From positions 90,464 to 115,048 of the forward strand of contig MU129097.1 of NCBI GenBank assembly GCA_014904985.1: a stretch of DNA of 24,585 bases, written 5' to 3'. Positions 1 to 10,303 of this stretch are shown here, one piece after another. This stretch comes from Hydnum rufescens UP504 (taxonomy: Eukaryota > Basidiomycota > Agaricomycetes > Cantharellales > Hydnaceae). How positions within the stretch are numbered: position 1 is the stretch's first letter; each line of letters starts with the position of its first letter. Below the pieces are notes generated by a model. The model did not search any database and was not told the DNA's origin. It saw only the letters and a program-made list of their open reading frames with translations. The translations under genes and the position numbers were made by a program.

Positions 1-1
1 T

Positions 2-480
2 CTTCCAAGCCTTGTACAACTCGGATGACCAACGTCTTCATCGGTGCACCTACTGGTATCGGCAAAACCATATGCACTGAATTTTCTTTGCTGAGGCTCT
101 GGTCAAAGTCTGATGCGCCTTGTGCTGTATGCATCGAGCCATATCAAGATGTGGTGGACCAACGAGTCTCTGAATGGCAGAAAAAATTGGTAACCTGCAA
201 GGGAGGGAGGAAATAGTCGGCCTAACCGGCGTGACAAGTGCAGATCTCCGCATATTGGAAAAAGGCGCCCGTGTATTCGTACATCCCGTTAGTGCCTCCG
301 GAGGTTCGTTATGGAATGCTGATCATCTTCGTTTATCAAGTGGGATATTCTCTCCGCCGGTGGAAGCAGCGGAAGCATGTTCAGAACATTGGATTATTGA
401 TTGCAGACGAAGTGCAACTCATTGGGGGGGGGAAATAGGGCCGACATGTGAAGTTGTTATCTTGGACGCACTACGTTCCT
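2..480 (+). pseudogene. Brr2-like DExH helicase fragment (broken)
   Basis: Translation in shifting frames gives the start of an SF2 Ski2-like helicase cassette. Seen in order: a walker A/motif I at about 47-75 (GAPTGIGKT, where the family normally has S in place of I), a motif Ia-like stretch (IEPYQ..VDQRV, about 138-171), a TG.TSADLR.LEKG stretch (about 216-270), RRWKQRKHVQNIGLL (about 356-400) and motif II as DEVQLIGG (about 406-430). This order and wording match the second helicase cassette of the spliceosomal RNA helicase Brr2 (family knowledge). The frame changes near 28, 180, between 270 and 350, and at the G8 run near 424-432, so it cannot be translated as it stands. Similarity fades after about 475. 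It begins at or before the window edge. A duplicated or captured pseudogene fragment is the simplest reading; a Slh1-type paralogue is the alternative. Confidence 0.75.
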
Positions 481-845
481 GACGTGCTTCATTCCCTCAA
501 TTCGAGTTCTTCGCAGAGTCTGTGGGCCAACATTCGTGTTTGTCTGTAGGCCCCAGGTTCAAGCGACTTGCTCTTTCTTGCGATTTCCTGTTGCATCCTG
601 GCTTTCTCTTTGACACCAACTTCCACATATCAGGTGTGTTTGGTTCTTCAACATTCGAGCTCGACATCTAAAGCCCTTCCACAGTGTTCCTGTCTCTTGT
701 GTTCCCACCTCTTGTGTTTCCACCTCGCGTTTTCCGCTTTTCATGTCCTCACCTCTTGATTTCCCAAATATCTCACCTCTATCACAAACTTTGTGGACGA
801 GCATTCTTCCTAGTCTGCAAATCCCATAATTAAGCGATCTCGCCT
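481..845. other. No confident gene; leader of the KDZ gene
   Basis: This 365-bp stretch is pyrimidine-rich on the plus strand. No motif-bearing ORF was found. It separates the helicase fragment from the ATG at 846 and probably holds the promoter and 5' leader of the KDZ gene, but no convincing TATA box was seen. Confidence 0.4.
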
Positions 846-3800
846 ATGTCCCCCAAGCGTACAGGCAATGCTCCAGGTGGACGACAAAATGACTTCCCAG
901 GCTCACAGAAGCATAGACGAAGCCCCAGTGCATCAAATCCTCATCCCTCTTCGTCAGCCCCTTCCAACACATACTCCAGTATGCTCGAGAAGGGCCTGAA
1001 AACCTTCCAGGCTGTGATTGCCAAGGAGACTAGTAGTCGTAAGGTTTCGAAGAAACCGATGACCACCGTCAACACTGCCAACCCCAGTCAACTTCCAACT
1101 GCAATGCTCTCTCAAGCCAGCACGAAACCCATTACAAGTGCAGCAACAGCTTGGAAATTCCATGGTGGAACTGGCACCTTCATGGCTACTGTACCGGTAA
1201 ATCAGCTGGCAGCACCACGAGCAAGCATCACCAAGCCACGCTACCATCAGAAAGTCCGGATTTCCGAACCTTCACAACCTTCCCATGGTACCCGTCCATC
1301 TCTATTTTCTTCTGATGGATTTGAAGATGAATTGGGATCGGGTGGTGATGAACCATCCGGAGCACCTTCGCCGATGGCAACTGAGCAGCGCTTTGTTGTA
1401 CATTATCCTAACTATGCGACATGTTTGGATAACTTCTCAGTTGAGAACAAGCTGTCCTGCCATGCACATCGGCGCAGTGCTGCTGCGCGGCAGTGAGATC
1501 GTGATGTTATACCAGCATTGGTTCATCCATACATGGCGTACATACACCTGTCGCAGTGAGGACAGTCTCGTACAGATCCTCCTCCTATCAAATGCTCTTG
1601 CAACTGTCGTGGAGTATTAAAACAAGTGACTGCTGTATATATGGATCGTAAGGATTCCTTTCATTCTGTGTTGGACCTAAAGTCTGATCATTTCTCATTA
1701 GACCTTGAGTACATAAAGCTACAAATATGCCCATGTGCTCCTGCACCTCTGCAACTGGTGCAGCAGGGTTTATTTCCCTGCTCGCCGGTATATCCAGCTT
1801 TGGCAGTCAGCCTCGAGATGCTGGAGTTTGTATCGACACTGTTCTTGCATCTGGCTCCCAACGAGACTGCATGGTCTGATGCCCTCACTACATTCTTGGC
1901 AAGATGGGGCCATGTATTTGAAGCACAAGATTCACTCCACCGGCGATTCGCATCTGCATTGGGGCAATTCCAAATCTTAGTGTGCATTGTGAATGCCGAA
2001 GTGGACAAGCAAATTGTCATTGCTCGCCGTGAAATATCATCTTGGGATCCCATTGATCGAGACAATATTGATCCAGATGCAATCATACTGCCGAAGGTTG
2101 ATGAATCCATGCCCATAACGGCTCGGTTGTACGTCAGTGCCCTTAGTAGCGATGGCTGCCTTGTTAGTGAACCCACCACCCGCACGATGAACGGTCATGC
2201 CAAGGGGGATGTAAACGGGCTGACCATGCCATCGCGAACCACACTCCCACACCCAGGGCCCGATCCCCCCATTAGTCCATCTGATTACCTTCGCTCTCGT
2301 TGCCCACTGTGCTTTGGTGGAGTTAACAAAGTCGGGGAGAGCAAACTGTGAGTAGTACACATTCTATTCACACTCTTGTCGTGTCGTGATGCTGATATAG
2401 TGAATCTTGTTGTATTGTAGCCCCGAGTTCTTCCTGTGTCTTGATGCGTGCTTTGCCCTTAGACAAAACAAGGACTATGACTGCCGTCCTGGCCAAAAAA
2501 AGCAACCTGGCACCCAGGATCCTCAAATTGTCCCACCGGGAACTTGTGAGCTGCCCCGGAGCTTCTTGGAAGCTTGGAAAGCAAGGGTCGAGGCAGCCCG
2601 GCCTGTTAAGGGGCATGAATGTCATACTAAACACGTGTCTAAGCAGGGGGAGTACATGGTTGATGTTGCCGATGGTGAGGGCGATTGTGTTGAGCCAGGG
2701 CTGCGCGTGCCGAACTCGTACCTTGAAAACTGTGGCAAGTCTTTTATTGCTGCTGATGGGGAGAGAGTGAAGACCCCCGGACAGCACTTCTCAGACACTG
2801 GCATGATGGCAGGTGTTTGTTGCCATGATCGAGTCATCATCTGGAGCAATATGTGGATGCCCGGAGAGCAACAGTTCTATGCACTGGCAATAATTGATTT
2901 TGTCATGGCACAGTTGCCTGTACACTGGTGAGTTGGCATTCTCTATGATGTTGGCTGTCAAATTCACCGAAGCACCCTGAAGTGGAACCTCTTGCCACAA
3001 TGGATGCCACGGATCGTATTTGGAATCAGTGTCTTCCATGCATATGGCCATCAGTGGGTCTGTCAGTTGTGGTATCATCCCCAGAAAGGCAACATCTGGG
3101 GTCTCACTGACAGAGAGGGCTGTGAACGTCTTTGGAGTGATCTTCAAAGCCTTATCCCAAATCTCCGTGTCACCGGCTTCCATCATCGATTGTTCCTCCT
3201 GGACCTCCAGATTGAACATCAGGACCATCTGAAGTTATGCCAGGCTGGTGTTTGGCTGGAAAAGCACGTGAGGGCAACAAAAGCCCGACTTGCACTTGCT
3301 GAAGCAAAGAGGGACAAGATCCAATACACCAACGAGTACTTGCAAGCGCAATTTGAAGCACAGCGAGCCTATCAAAGCTGGCCTTTAGAGTGACAGTCTA
3401 AGAAGAAAGGTTTTCATGCTGTGGAGAAGATCCTTGCCGTCTGTCAGCATCTGAATGCTGCTCAAGATCTCGTTGAGGTCCTCCAGAAACAACTTATGTT
3501 GGTGCCTCTCTCAGACAGCATTGCAAGCCGGAATGAAGTTGCGGAGATCACGACTTCGATTGCTGAACAAGAGAAGATTGTCTCGCGTCTATCAAAGCAA
3601 GATAATGACTTGACGGCTGTCCTTCAACTTGGTGATCCAATATCGTACGAGAAGCTCGAGAAGATGAGGGGCCATGCTTGGTTTGAACACCAGCTTAATA
3701 TGCAGGCTCTTAAAGCCTGTATTATTGCGAAAGTGTGTGAGAAGAACTTCAAGACTCGTAATCTCACAGGAGCTTTCAGGAGTAAGGCAGTAGGTACGTC

Positions 3801-4652
3801 ATTTCCTTTCAAGTGAAGGCTTTCCGAAACTCATGAGCAACTTTGCTTCATACTCCTAGACCATAACACTATGGAGCATACAACAAAAGCATTGAAGAGA
3901 CACTATCGCTCCGTCAAGAGTCTTGTTGTGGACTATAACAAATGGCAACTTAATATGATGAAGCTTCGTGGTCGGGGTGGGATCTCAAAGAATGCAATAA
4001 TACCTCCACCTATCGATATGAAGGGTCTTTTTGGCCTTGATGTCAACAATGATATCTGGCAGGATATTGGACTCACCAATGATGAGTTTGATGGAACTGT
4101 TCCCCCTTGGCTTGGGGATGAGGATGTCCGAAATGGCATCCGGCTCATGCAAGAGGTGGTAAATTGTCGTGACGAGCTTTATCTATGCGACTGAGAAAGC
4201 TACTCACTGCAGCAATGGTTTGAAGACAAATCTGCTGCATTGATGGCAGCTTCAAATGCATGTCAAGGTGTGTTTGTATGGTTTTCCTCCCAGCTTTCCG
4301 AGGCCCTAATTGTGTATAAATTATTCCAGATGATGATCTTAAGTTCTTCCTTCGAGAACACATTCAAACCCTCTGTAATTTGGGGAAGAGGTGGGGTCAG
4401 GCTATTGATGCTTTGAATGTGGCTCTGCCTGGCGAGTTGAGGGGTTCCCAAAGGCACACAAATTCACAATCAGGTGGTGTCTCCCTGGTTTTTGAAGTGG
4501 ACAGCTCGGATGATGAGGAGGATTTTGAACTTGAACCTCCACTTGTGCTTGCTGATAGTGCAATCCTTGCTGCTGCTGACTATACCCATCAGCAGGGACT
4601 CTCAAGTGATGAAGGTAGTCAGTCTAATGGCACTGACAGTGAGGATGAGTGA
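846..4652 (+). pseudogene. KDZ (Kyakuja-Dileera-Zisupton) transposase gene, four exons, five in-frame TGA
   Basis: DNA transposase with an RNase H-like core. Exons 846-2347, 2421-3793, 3860-4267 and 4330-4652 join in frame to about 1,201 codons; introns are 73, 66 and 62 nt with GTGAGT/TAG, GTACGT/TAG and GTGTGT/CAG ends. The basic Ser/Pro-rich N-terminus is followed by a CxC-type cysteine cluster as in KDZ-associated CxC domains (CSCNC at about residue 250, CPC at 295, CPLC at 486). The core shows LDACF (D about 509), LYDVGCQ (D about 677), VFHAYGHQW and DREGCERLW (E733/E736), which fit the family's acidic catalytic positions. A coiled-coil-like C-terminal part and an acidic tail follow. TGA interrupts the frame at 1494, 1557, 2929, 3391 and 4192; each sits where Arg (CGA) would fit, for example directly before VGILYDVGC. 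Terminal inverted repeats of the element were not identified. Family call firm, activity unlikely. Confidence 0.9.
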
Positions 4653-4726
4653 TTCCTTGACTCTAGATATCTTTTTACTATGTGTACTACTATATCAATA
4701 CCTAGTTTGTCCATCCCTATATTGAA

Positions 4727-4758
4727 CTCTAAGAAGTAAGGGGACTCCACTCTTAGAG
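4727..4758 (+). other. 8-bp stem hairpin in the KDZ 3' region
   Basis: CTCTAAGA at 4727-4734 is the exact reverse complement of TCTTAGAG at 4751-4758, with a 16-nt loop, about 75 nt after the KDZ stop. It could be a 3' UTR structure or a subterminal repeat of the transposon; the sequence alone does not decide. Confidence 0.45.
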
Positions 4759-4769
4759 ACTCAGGCCAT

Positions 4770-4986
4770 ATGCACAGGGGCCCCTGCTGTACACACAGGG
4801 GCCCCTGCCATGCACACAGGGGCCCCTGCTGCACATGCAGGGGCCCCTTCGGAGTAGGGTCCGAGGCCATTTCTAGGCCTTAAACATGGCTGTGGGGCCC
4901 CTGGGGCCCCTACATCAAGAGTGGGGGCCCCTCAGCATATGGGCACAGATGATAATCATACATGAGGGGTCCCTAGGGGCCCCCAT
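4770..4986. repeat. GGGGCCCC palindrome repeat cluster
   Basis: CAGGGGCCCCTGC, a palindrome, recurs four times at about 19-26 bp spacing between 4775 and 4850. Looser copies with GGGGCCCC or GGGGGCCCC follow at about 4893-4935 and 4964-4986. The block lies directly 3' of the KDZ gene and was not seen elsewhere in the window. ORFs called through it on the minus strand are repeat artefacts. Confidence 0.85.
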
Positions 4987-5031
4987 GGAAATGTATCTTA
5001 TTAGACTAGATAAATGCAAGGCTAATGATAT

Positions 5032-5553
5032 CTAATTAGACATGGATAATTGGCTGACCAGCCTGACCATACTGACCATTGAACTGCACTGGGAGAAGCA
5101 GGCTGAGGATTCATGATGTATTTCCCTCCTGACTCCAAAAACACACTCTGGGAGTGCCCACCAATGTAAATATCTCACTATAGGAATGGCAGCTTCCTCC
5201 ACTGGTGGCGCATCACTCACACCAGAAGAGGCCAGCATCAGTTGGGTTTCAAAGGGTATTTGTGTCATTGTGGACAGTCCTTGCAGTTTCCTCCACTCTT
5301 CTGTGAGTGCATCAATCTGTTCCTTGATCAATGCCTGCTTCTGGTTCAATTCTTTCTTCTTCCAGAGCAAGTTCTGGTGTTCATGGGTGAAGCACTGCCC
5401 AGAGCTCTTTTGTGACAACCACAAGTGAGCAGCCTGTATTGGTGTACAATTAGAACTCTTTACCATGGACAAGATATTCTGCATTGTCCAGAAAAGTTTC
5501 CGTGAAGTGGATGAGGTAGACCCTGCAATCACAGTGATTTGGGTGCAATGCAA
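5032..5553 (-). CDS. Unrecognised small ORF with helical/coiled-coil centre
   Basis: About 173 codons are open on the minus strand. The centre is rich in Lys, Glu and Gln with a heptad-like run (LLWKKKELNQKQALIKEQIDAL, about residues 63-84), followed by a Pro/Ala stretch and a Trp-rich segment. No catalytic motif or signal peptide is visible. An AG acceptor-like ATTGCAG lies just inside the annotated start, so the first 11 residues may be intronic and the true gene spliced. In the +1 frame the tail reads as a Gly-Gln-rich run ending QPIIHV and a stop, so the C-terminus is uncertain. It is isolated between the KDZ 3' repeats and the long inverted repeat. It may be a remnant of a repeated family gene; no function is proposed. 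Confidence 0.4.
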   Translation of the reverse strand: MHCTQITVIAGSTSSTSRKLFWTMQNILSMVKSSNCTPIQAAHLWLSQKSSGQCFTHEHQNLLWKKKELNQKQALIKEQIDALTEEWRKLQGLSTMTQIPFETQLMLASSGVSDAPPVEEAAIPIVRYLHWWALPECVFGVRREIHHESSACFSQCSSMVSMVRLVSQLSMSN

Positions 5554-5915
5554 CCTGATGGTTTACACAAATACATATATTCCAGAGCCAGTAAGGGCAT
5601 TCTCACTTTAACATTGTGACTGGTGACATTTGTATGAATTTGAAAATAAATAACAGAGATTGATTTCATGAAACAAATATGCAAAGAATGAAGCAACTAA
5701 CAGCTCATACTGATATGGTCTCGATCACACTACACACAGGGTTGATGACTGGTTCCATCCAAACCATGCCTTCTGCTTTCAGGCCATAGGGGTATGCCTT
5801 GTAACATAAAGAAAATCAGACAAGATAGAATGTATTGGTGTATATCATATACTATCTAATGCATCTCAAGTGAAGACAATCTTGCCAATACAAGGAATGG
5901 GAATCAATTCAAACC
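5554..5915. other. AT-rich spacer, nothing identified
   Basis: No ORF of note, no tandem repeat and no inverted repeat matching the neighbouring palindrome. It may contain upstream exons of the minus-strand ORF, but none can be supported. Confidence 0.3.
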
Positions 5916-6892
5916 ACTCAACACTGGAGATATCCAATGACTCTAGCGCCAGCATCAGGGCAATGCTGACCAGCCATAAGGCATTCCACAGGATACACAA
6001 TGTGATAAATGACTTCTACTAAATAGTGAAAGACAGCTATGAAATTTTCAGAGCATATAACCCATCACAAACCAAGATAGCTGATGATTCATATAACAGG
6101 GTGATTTTTGCAGATAGTCCAGGTTTTGTTCTTGGGTTAGGTGTAGAATGATCCTATCCCCTGATCTCTCACATTTCAGAACTTCAGGATTTGTCTGTGC
6201 AGTTCATGGCACAAAATCAATTCTATATGTAACTTGGATTTATAGGAGCATTCTATTTTGGAATGTCCAAATATCCACACACTGATGGGACTGCCTGGAT
6301 TGTAGCTCTGTGGTGAGTGTTTGATAGGGATTTTTGGCCCATTATTCATAGTCCTAGATCAAAATGATTGTTTGAGGATGCATTTCAGAAACCAGGGAAC
6401 AACTGGCATATACCGACACATGCTTGGTCCATGGAATGAGACTAATTTTGACCTAGCATAGCAAATAATGGACCAAAAATAGATATCAAGCACTCACCGC
6501 AGAGCTACAATCCAGGCAGTCCCATCAGTGTGTGGAGATTAGGACATTTCAAAGTAGAATGTTCCTCTGAATCCGATTTATATATAGAATTGATTTTTCA
6601 CCATGAACTACACAGACAAATCCTAAAATTCTGAAATTTCACAGATCAGGGGATTGGATCATTTTGCACATAGCCCAAGAAAAAAACCTGGGCTATCTGC
6701 AGAAATCAGCCTGTTACATGGATCATCAGCTATCTTGGTTTGCGATGGGTTATATACTCTGAATATTTCACAGGTGTCTTTCACTATTTATTCAAATTCA
6801 TTTATCACATTTCTTATTCTGTGGAATGTCTTATGGCTGGTTGGCATTGTCCTGATGTGCACTAGAATCATTGGATATCTCCAGCATTGAGT
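5916..6892. mobile_element. Long inverted repeat, foldback/MITE-like element
   Basis: The left arm (about 5916-6365) and right arm (about 6445-6892) are reverse complements at roughly 85-90% by eye, with a unique loop of about 80 nt. Fixed points: ACTCAACACTGGAGATATCC at 5916 pairs with GGATATCTCCAGCATTGAGT ending at 6892, and CACTGATGGGACTGCCTGGA at about 6280 pairs with its complement at about 6515-6534. The pairing stops abruptly on both sides. No convincing target site duplication flanks it and no transposase is encoded. Short ORFs inside are fragments of the palindrome. A non-autonomous DNA element or two inverted copies of one repeat are both possible; a transcript would form a long hairpin. 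Confidence 0.85.
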
Positions 6893-7002
6893 CAACACAG
6901 TGTTATGAAGATCTGTGCCATACTTGTGATGATTGTCCAGTTGAATCCCCAGAGGAGGCAGCAGGACATCTGACCAATTAAGTGCTTCATTCCCCTCTTC
7001 CA

Positions 7003-7713
7003 ATGTCTTTGATCAGGCCAGGTATGGCACTTTCCCCAACTTTGTGGTCCACTCTCATCATCCCTGTCTTAGAACACCTTGCATGGGCAAAACGTCAGCA
7101 TGATATTTCAAGGCAGGTTGTATGGAAATATGGTTCCCCCATCCCACAGGTGCCAATGGTCGCAGGTAGGATGGCCCAAGTCGAAGCATTGTACCTCGGC
7201 CCAAGGGATCCCAATGTAACCTATGACCCTAGTGTGCAATCCTTTGCAACATATGATTTCCATCCCTGTGACTTTACAGTCCTCCCTCAACCCTGCGACC
7301 CATCTGTTCCCCATCATGTGTTCATTCCAGTCTTGTATGATGGTCCTATGCCTGATGATTCAGAAAGTCAGCTGGGGCCAATGTTAAAGGAATGGATCCA
7401 ACCTTTTTGGACCGAAGCCAAGATATGGACCCATCTCCTTGGACCATATCATCCAACCCCCCCTCCTTTCAATCTTGAGGAGATCGCGACATTTCTCAGT
7501 GGATCGCACTCATGGCATGCTGGGACTTGGGGGAAAGTTTGTCTTCTGGGCCTTGAACTGCAAGCCCTGAGTACAATGCTCATGAAGCAAGCCATTTTCT
7601 TGGTCTCTCAATACAATTGCACGGTGTGGAAGATAAAAACATCCAGTATCAGAAAATGCGAAATTACACCACTTCCAGCCATTGGACAATCACATGACCA
7701 ATTACAAAATTAA
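7003..7713 (+). CDS. Unrecognised ORF, about 236 codons
   Basis: A single uninterrupted frame runs from ATG at 7003 to TAA at 7711. The N-terminal third has a hydrophobic stretch (TLWSTLIIPVLEHLAWA, about residues 14-30) but no clear signal peptide or paired membrane segments. The middle is rich in Pro, Asp, Tyr and aromatics, and a conserved-looking WIQPFW.EAKIWTHLLGPYHP.PPPFN segment lies at about residues 126-160. After about residue 210 (around 7630) composition becomes random, so the true C-terminus may lie beyond an unseen intron. Unlike its neighbours it has no internal TGA. It sits 110 bp right of the inverted repeat. No family is recognised; a gene fragment of a repeated element is possible. 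Confidence 0.5.
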   Translation: MSLIRPGMALSPTLWSTLIIPVLEHLAWAKRQHDISRQVVWKYGSPIPQVPMVAGRMAQVEALYLGPRDPNVTYDPSVQSFATYDFHPCDFTVLPQPCDPSVPHHVFIPVLYDGPMPDDSESQLGPMLKEWIQPFWTEAKIWTHLLGPYHPTPPPFNLEEIATFLSGSHSWHAGTWGKVCLLGLELQALSTMLMKQAIFLVSQYNCTVWKIKTSSIRKCEITPLPAIGQSHDQLQN

Positions 7714-7748
7714 TTACAGCTATGTGCAGAAACCAAATTTGTTCTATA

Positions 7749-9130
7749 ACTCTGTCAGTTTTGATCAGAGAGGTACGCCCATATAATGATTGGAAAGCCA
7801 CAATTCACACCTTTCGAATGATACCAAACACAAGTTGAATGGACAAGAACTGCACTCTCCAGGCCAAGTTTACTATCAGAATCCAGGATTTCCAGTAAAA
7901 AACGAATTTCTCCATCAGTTTGTATCCAATCCTCTTGGAACAACCGCGCCTGGAAAGGTATAAACAATCCGCATCCAACGGTACTGAGCGCGTGAAGAAC
8001 AGATCAAAACTTAACTCTACAGAATGATATTACCATCAGAATCAACACCCATCAGTATTTTACAAGTTTCTCTGTCAGTTCGCATCCAATATGCTTGGAA
8101 CTACTGTGCCCAGAAAGCTATTAAAAATCCGCATCGAATGGTACTAAGAATGCCTATTAGGGTGTTGGAGGGATAAATCCCTACACCATAGAAATCCTCA
8201 TCCGAGGCCATTTTCCCTATGAACGAATCAATTATATGTCACCGTGCTCATTTAATTTTATTGCCATTCGTTTATTCAAGAAATCAATTGGATTCCTACC
8301 CCTTTCCAACCCATAATATCGCCTCATTCCTTTACCATGTCCACCAGTCAATTTATTGACTATCCGTTGGACTTCAACAGTCCTCATCAAAAAGGGGCAG
8401 TTTATGCCCTACTTCAAGTCCATTTTCTTTGGACAAGGCAATTCAACTTGCCATCTTTCTTCAAGACAGGATGACTTGCCTGCTCTTCCAAGCCATCCTA
8501 TTGCCTTAAGGGTGATGAATTGTGGTTATGTAACGACGCGGACCAGGCCTAGTTCCGATTCTGGACTCGCAGATCCATCACATGATCCAGATAGGGGCTG
8601 CACTACTCTGAAGGAGTATTTTTCGAATTTCTCCGTCACTTTTGATCGGATTGACTCGAAACGACCGCGCCCAGAAAGGTACGAATCGTACCTATCGAAC
8701 GGTACCAAACACGAAACGAAAGGATCAAAAATGCGGTCCCTGTAACAATATCTTGCCATGATTCATACTCTGAAGGAGTATTTTTCGAATTTCTCCGTCA
8801 GTTTTGATCGGATCGACTCGAAACAACCATTCCCTGAAAGCTGTTGAAAATGCGCATCGAACGGTACCAAGGGAAAAACGAGCGGACGCGAACTCCATTT
8901 TTCACAAGACAACTCCCTCCCCATGACTCCCCCTTTGCTCCACCAACACAAATAGCGAATTACTTCCGGCCCTCTTATGTCCGATGGAGAAGACCCTCAG
9001 GGCGACCTATTCCACTTTTTCTTAAGGGAACTTGTCCAGGTTTAAAGGAGGAATAGCATGTAATGTGTCAATCTCCCCTTTTATCTTGAAATTGGAATAT
9101 CTCCATCAGTTTTGAAGATTTTAACTTGAT
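7749..9130. repeat. Diverged family of a roughly 95-bp repeat
   Basis: Five to six copies share a core order: TTTCTCCGTCAGTTTTGAT, then TYGACTCGAAAC.ACC (or CTTGGAAC.AC), then GCCCAGAAAGGTA, then CGAACGGTACCAA. Copies begin near 7749, 7905, 8061, 8629 and 8784, with a short partial at 9093-9130. The copies at 8629 and 8784 are also preceded by the same CTCTGAAGGAGTATTTTTCG. The third and fourth are separated by about 460 bp of unrelated sequence. The fourth holds a 7-bp-arm palindrome (8678-8692). Short ORFs across the block are chance frames. Confidence 0.75.
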
Positions 9131-9640
9131 TTCTTTTTCTCTGTGTGTCCCTTAAGTCCGACTTTTTCACTCTCCCTCCAGTTTGAAGCTCCTTGAACAG
9201 CTGCTGGTCCCTGGGTGATTTCTCACTACAAAAAGCGAATTCTAACTACACTTTGACTAAGGTCTCAAGAAGAGATTCTTAGGGTGTGGTAATTTGACTG
9301 AAAGACACATTCTCACTTAATTGCTTGGGCTTTGTTGGCTCACTGCAATTTCCCCTGTTTAAAAGACCTTCCCCCACTCGAACCTGAACATCCGGATTAG
9401 ATCTGTGATCCCCACTTTCATCCCCGGCTCAACATTGTGGACAGTAGTTGGATTGGTTTATAACAATCCTGCTTACAACGGATACAAACTGCTGTCTCTG
9501 CATCAAATCCCACACCATGCACTTGTTCCTTTTATTAACCAGTAACAAAAACACCTTAACCACTGGACTAGGATCAGATTAATCTCCAAAACCCGGAGAT
9601 GTCCCTTAATTTCGCTTCCCATGAGCTCCAAGACACATCA
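9131..9640. other. Non-coding spacer, nothing identified
   Basis: This is T-rich and pyrimidine-rich sequence without a convincing ORF, repeat or structural RNA. It probably lies upstream of the promoter described next. Confidence 0.3.
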
Positions 9641-9649
9641 CAAGACCAG

Positions 9650-9843
9650 TGACATCATGCTCCAACTACTCCACAAGCTCAGCAAATTAGTGACATCATT
9701 CCCTTTATGAATCCTTTTGTTCTCTTTATGAATGACATCACTATGACATCACACTCTATGGATGACTCAGCTATGACCGCATTATGATATCATTTCTTTA
9801 TTTCTCTTTTGTTCTACTCCACTATGACTCCCCCATGACATCA
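9650..9843 (+). promoter_or_regulatory. Array of bZIP (CRE/AP-1-like) motifs
   Basis: TGACATCA occurs at 9650, 9691, 9733, 9744 and 9836, and TGACTCA, the Gcn4/AP-1 core, at 9763. Six such sites in 194 bp is far above chance for 7-8-mers. The array ends 64 bp before a TATA box, which suggests an upstream activating region for the 10589 gene. Binding by a Gcn4/Atf1-type bZIP factor is inference from the motif. Confidence 0.6.
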
Positions 9844-9906
9844 CTATGATCTCATAGCTTTATTACTCTTTTGTTCTTGCTCCATGCACAGCCACCTTCA
9901 GATAGG

Positions 9907-9914
9907 TATATAAG
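9907..9914 (+). promoter_or_regulatory. TATA box (TATATAAG)
   Basis: Strong TATA consensus just downstream of the bZIP array. A start near 9935-9945, in the C-rich stretch, would give a leader of up to 650 nt, shortened if the GT...ACAG segments near 10140-10230 are introns. The same block could instead be an LTR-type promoter, but no matching repeat or TG...CA ends were found. Confidence 0.55.
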
Positions 9915-10303
9915 CTAGCAGATTTTCTTGCACCCCCCCATCTCCTCACTCTGGAAATCAACCACTGTCTACTACTGTCTACCATTCTGCTTATAATCTA
10001 AAGAACTGTCTATCTAAAGCCATCTGGAGCTAAGTCATCTTCAAGGTTGTTGAGACCAAGCTACTGGAAGTCATCTACATGAAATACTGAGGCCAAGGAT
10101 AGTTGCAGAACCTAAGGTTAGAGTTGCTGGACATCCAAGGTAAAAGTAAGCATAACGAAATACAAGTCAGGAATGAAGATTGAAGCATACTAACAAAACT
10201 AACCAAGCACTGACCATTCTATAGCCCACAGATATCCGCATTTTGACTAGGAGAATGTAAACAAAGACACACAAATATCAGTAAACGAACAAATACAACA
10301 TGA

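Noticed and set aside
2929..2990. GTGAGT at 2928 as a splice donor in the KDZ gene
   Set aside because: The frame through the TGA continues directly into the conserved LYDVGCQ core without any need for an intron, and splicing here would remove it.
4619..4870. Minus-strand ORF with QGPLC repeats
   Set aside because: Produced by the GGGGCCCC palindromes; no independent coding signal.
6654..6890. Hydrophobic 78-codon ORF resembling a membrane protein
   Set aside because: Lies wholly in the right arm of the palindrome, starts without support, and its counterpart in the left arm is not open.
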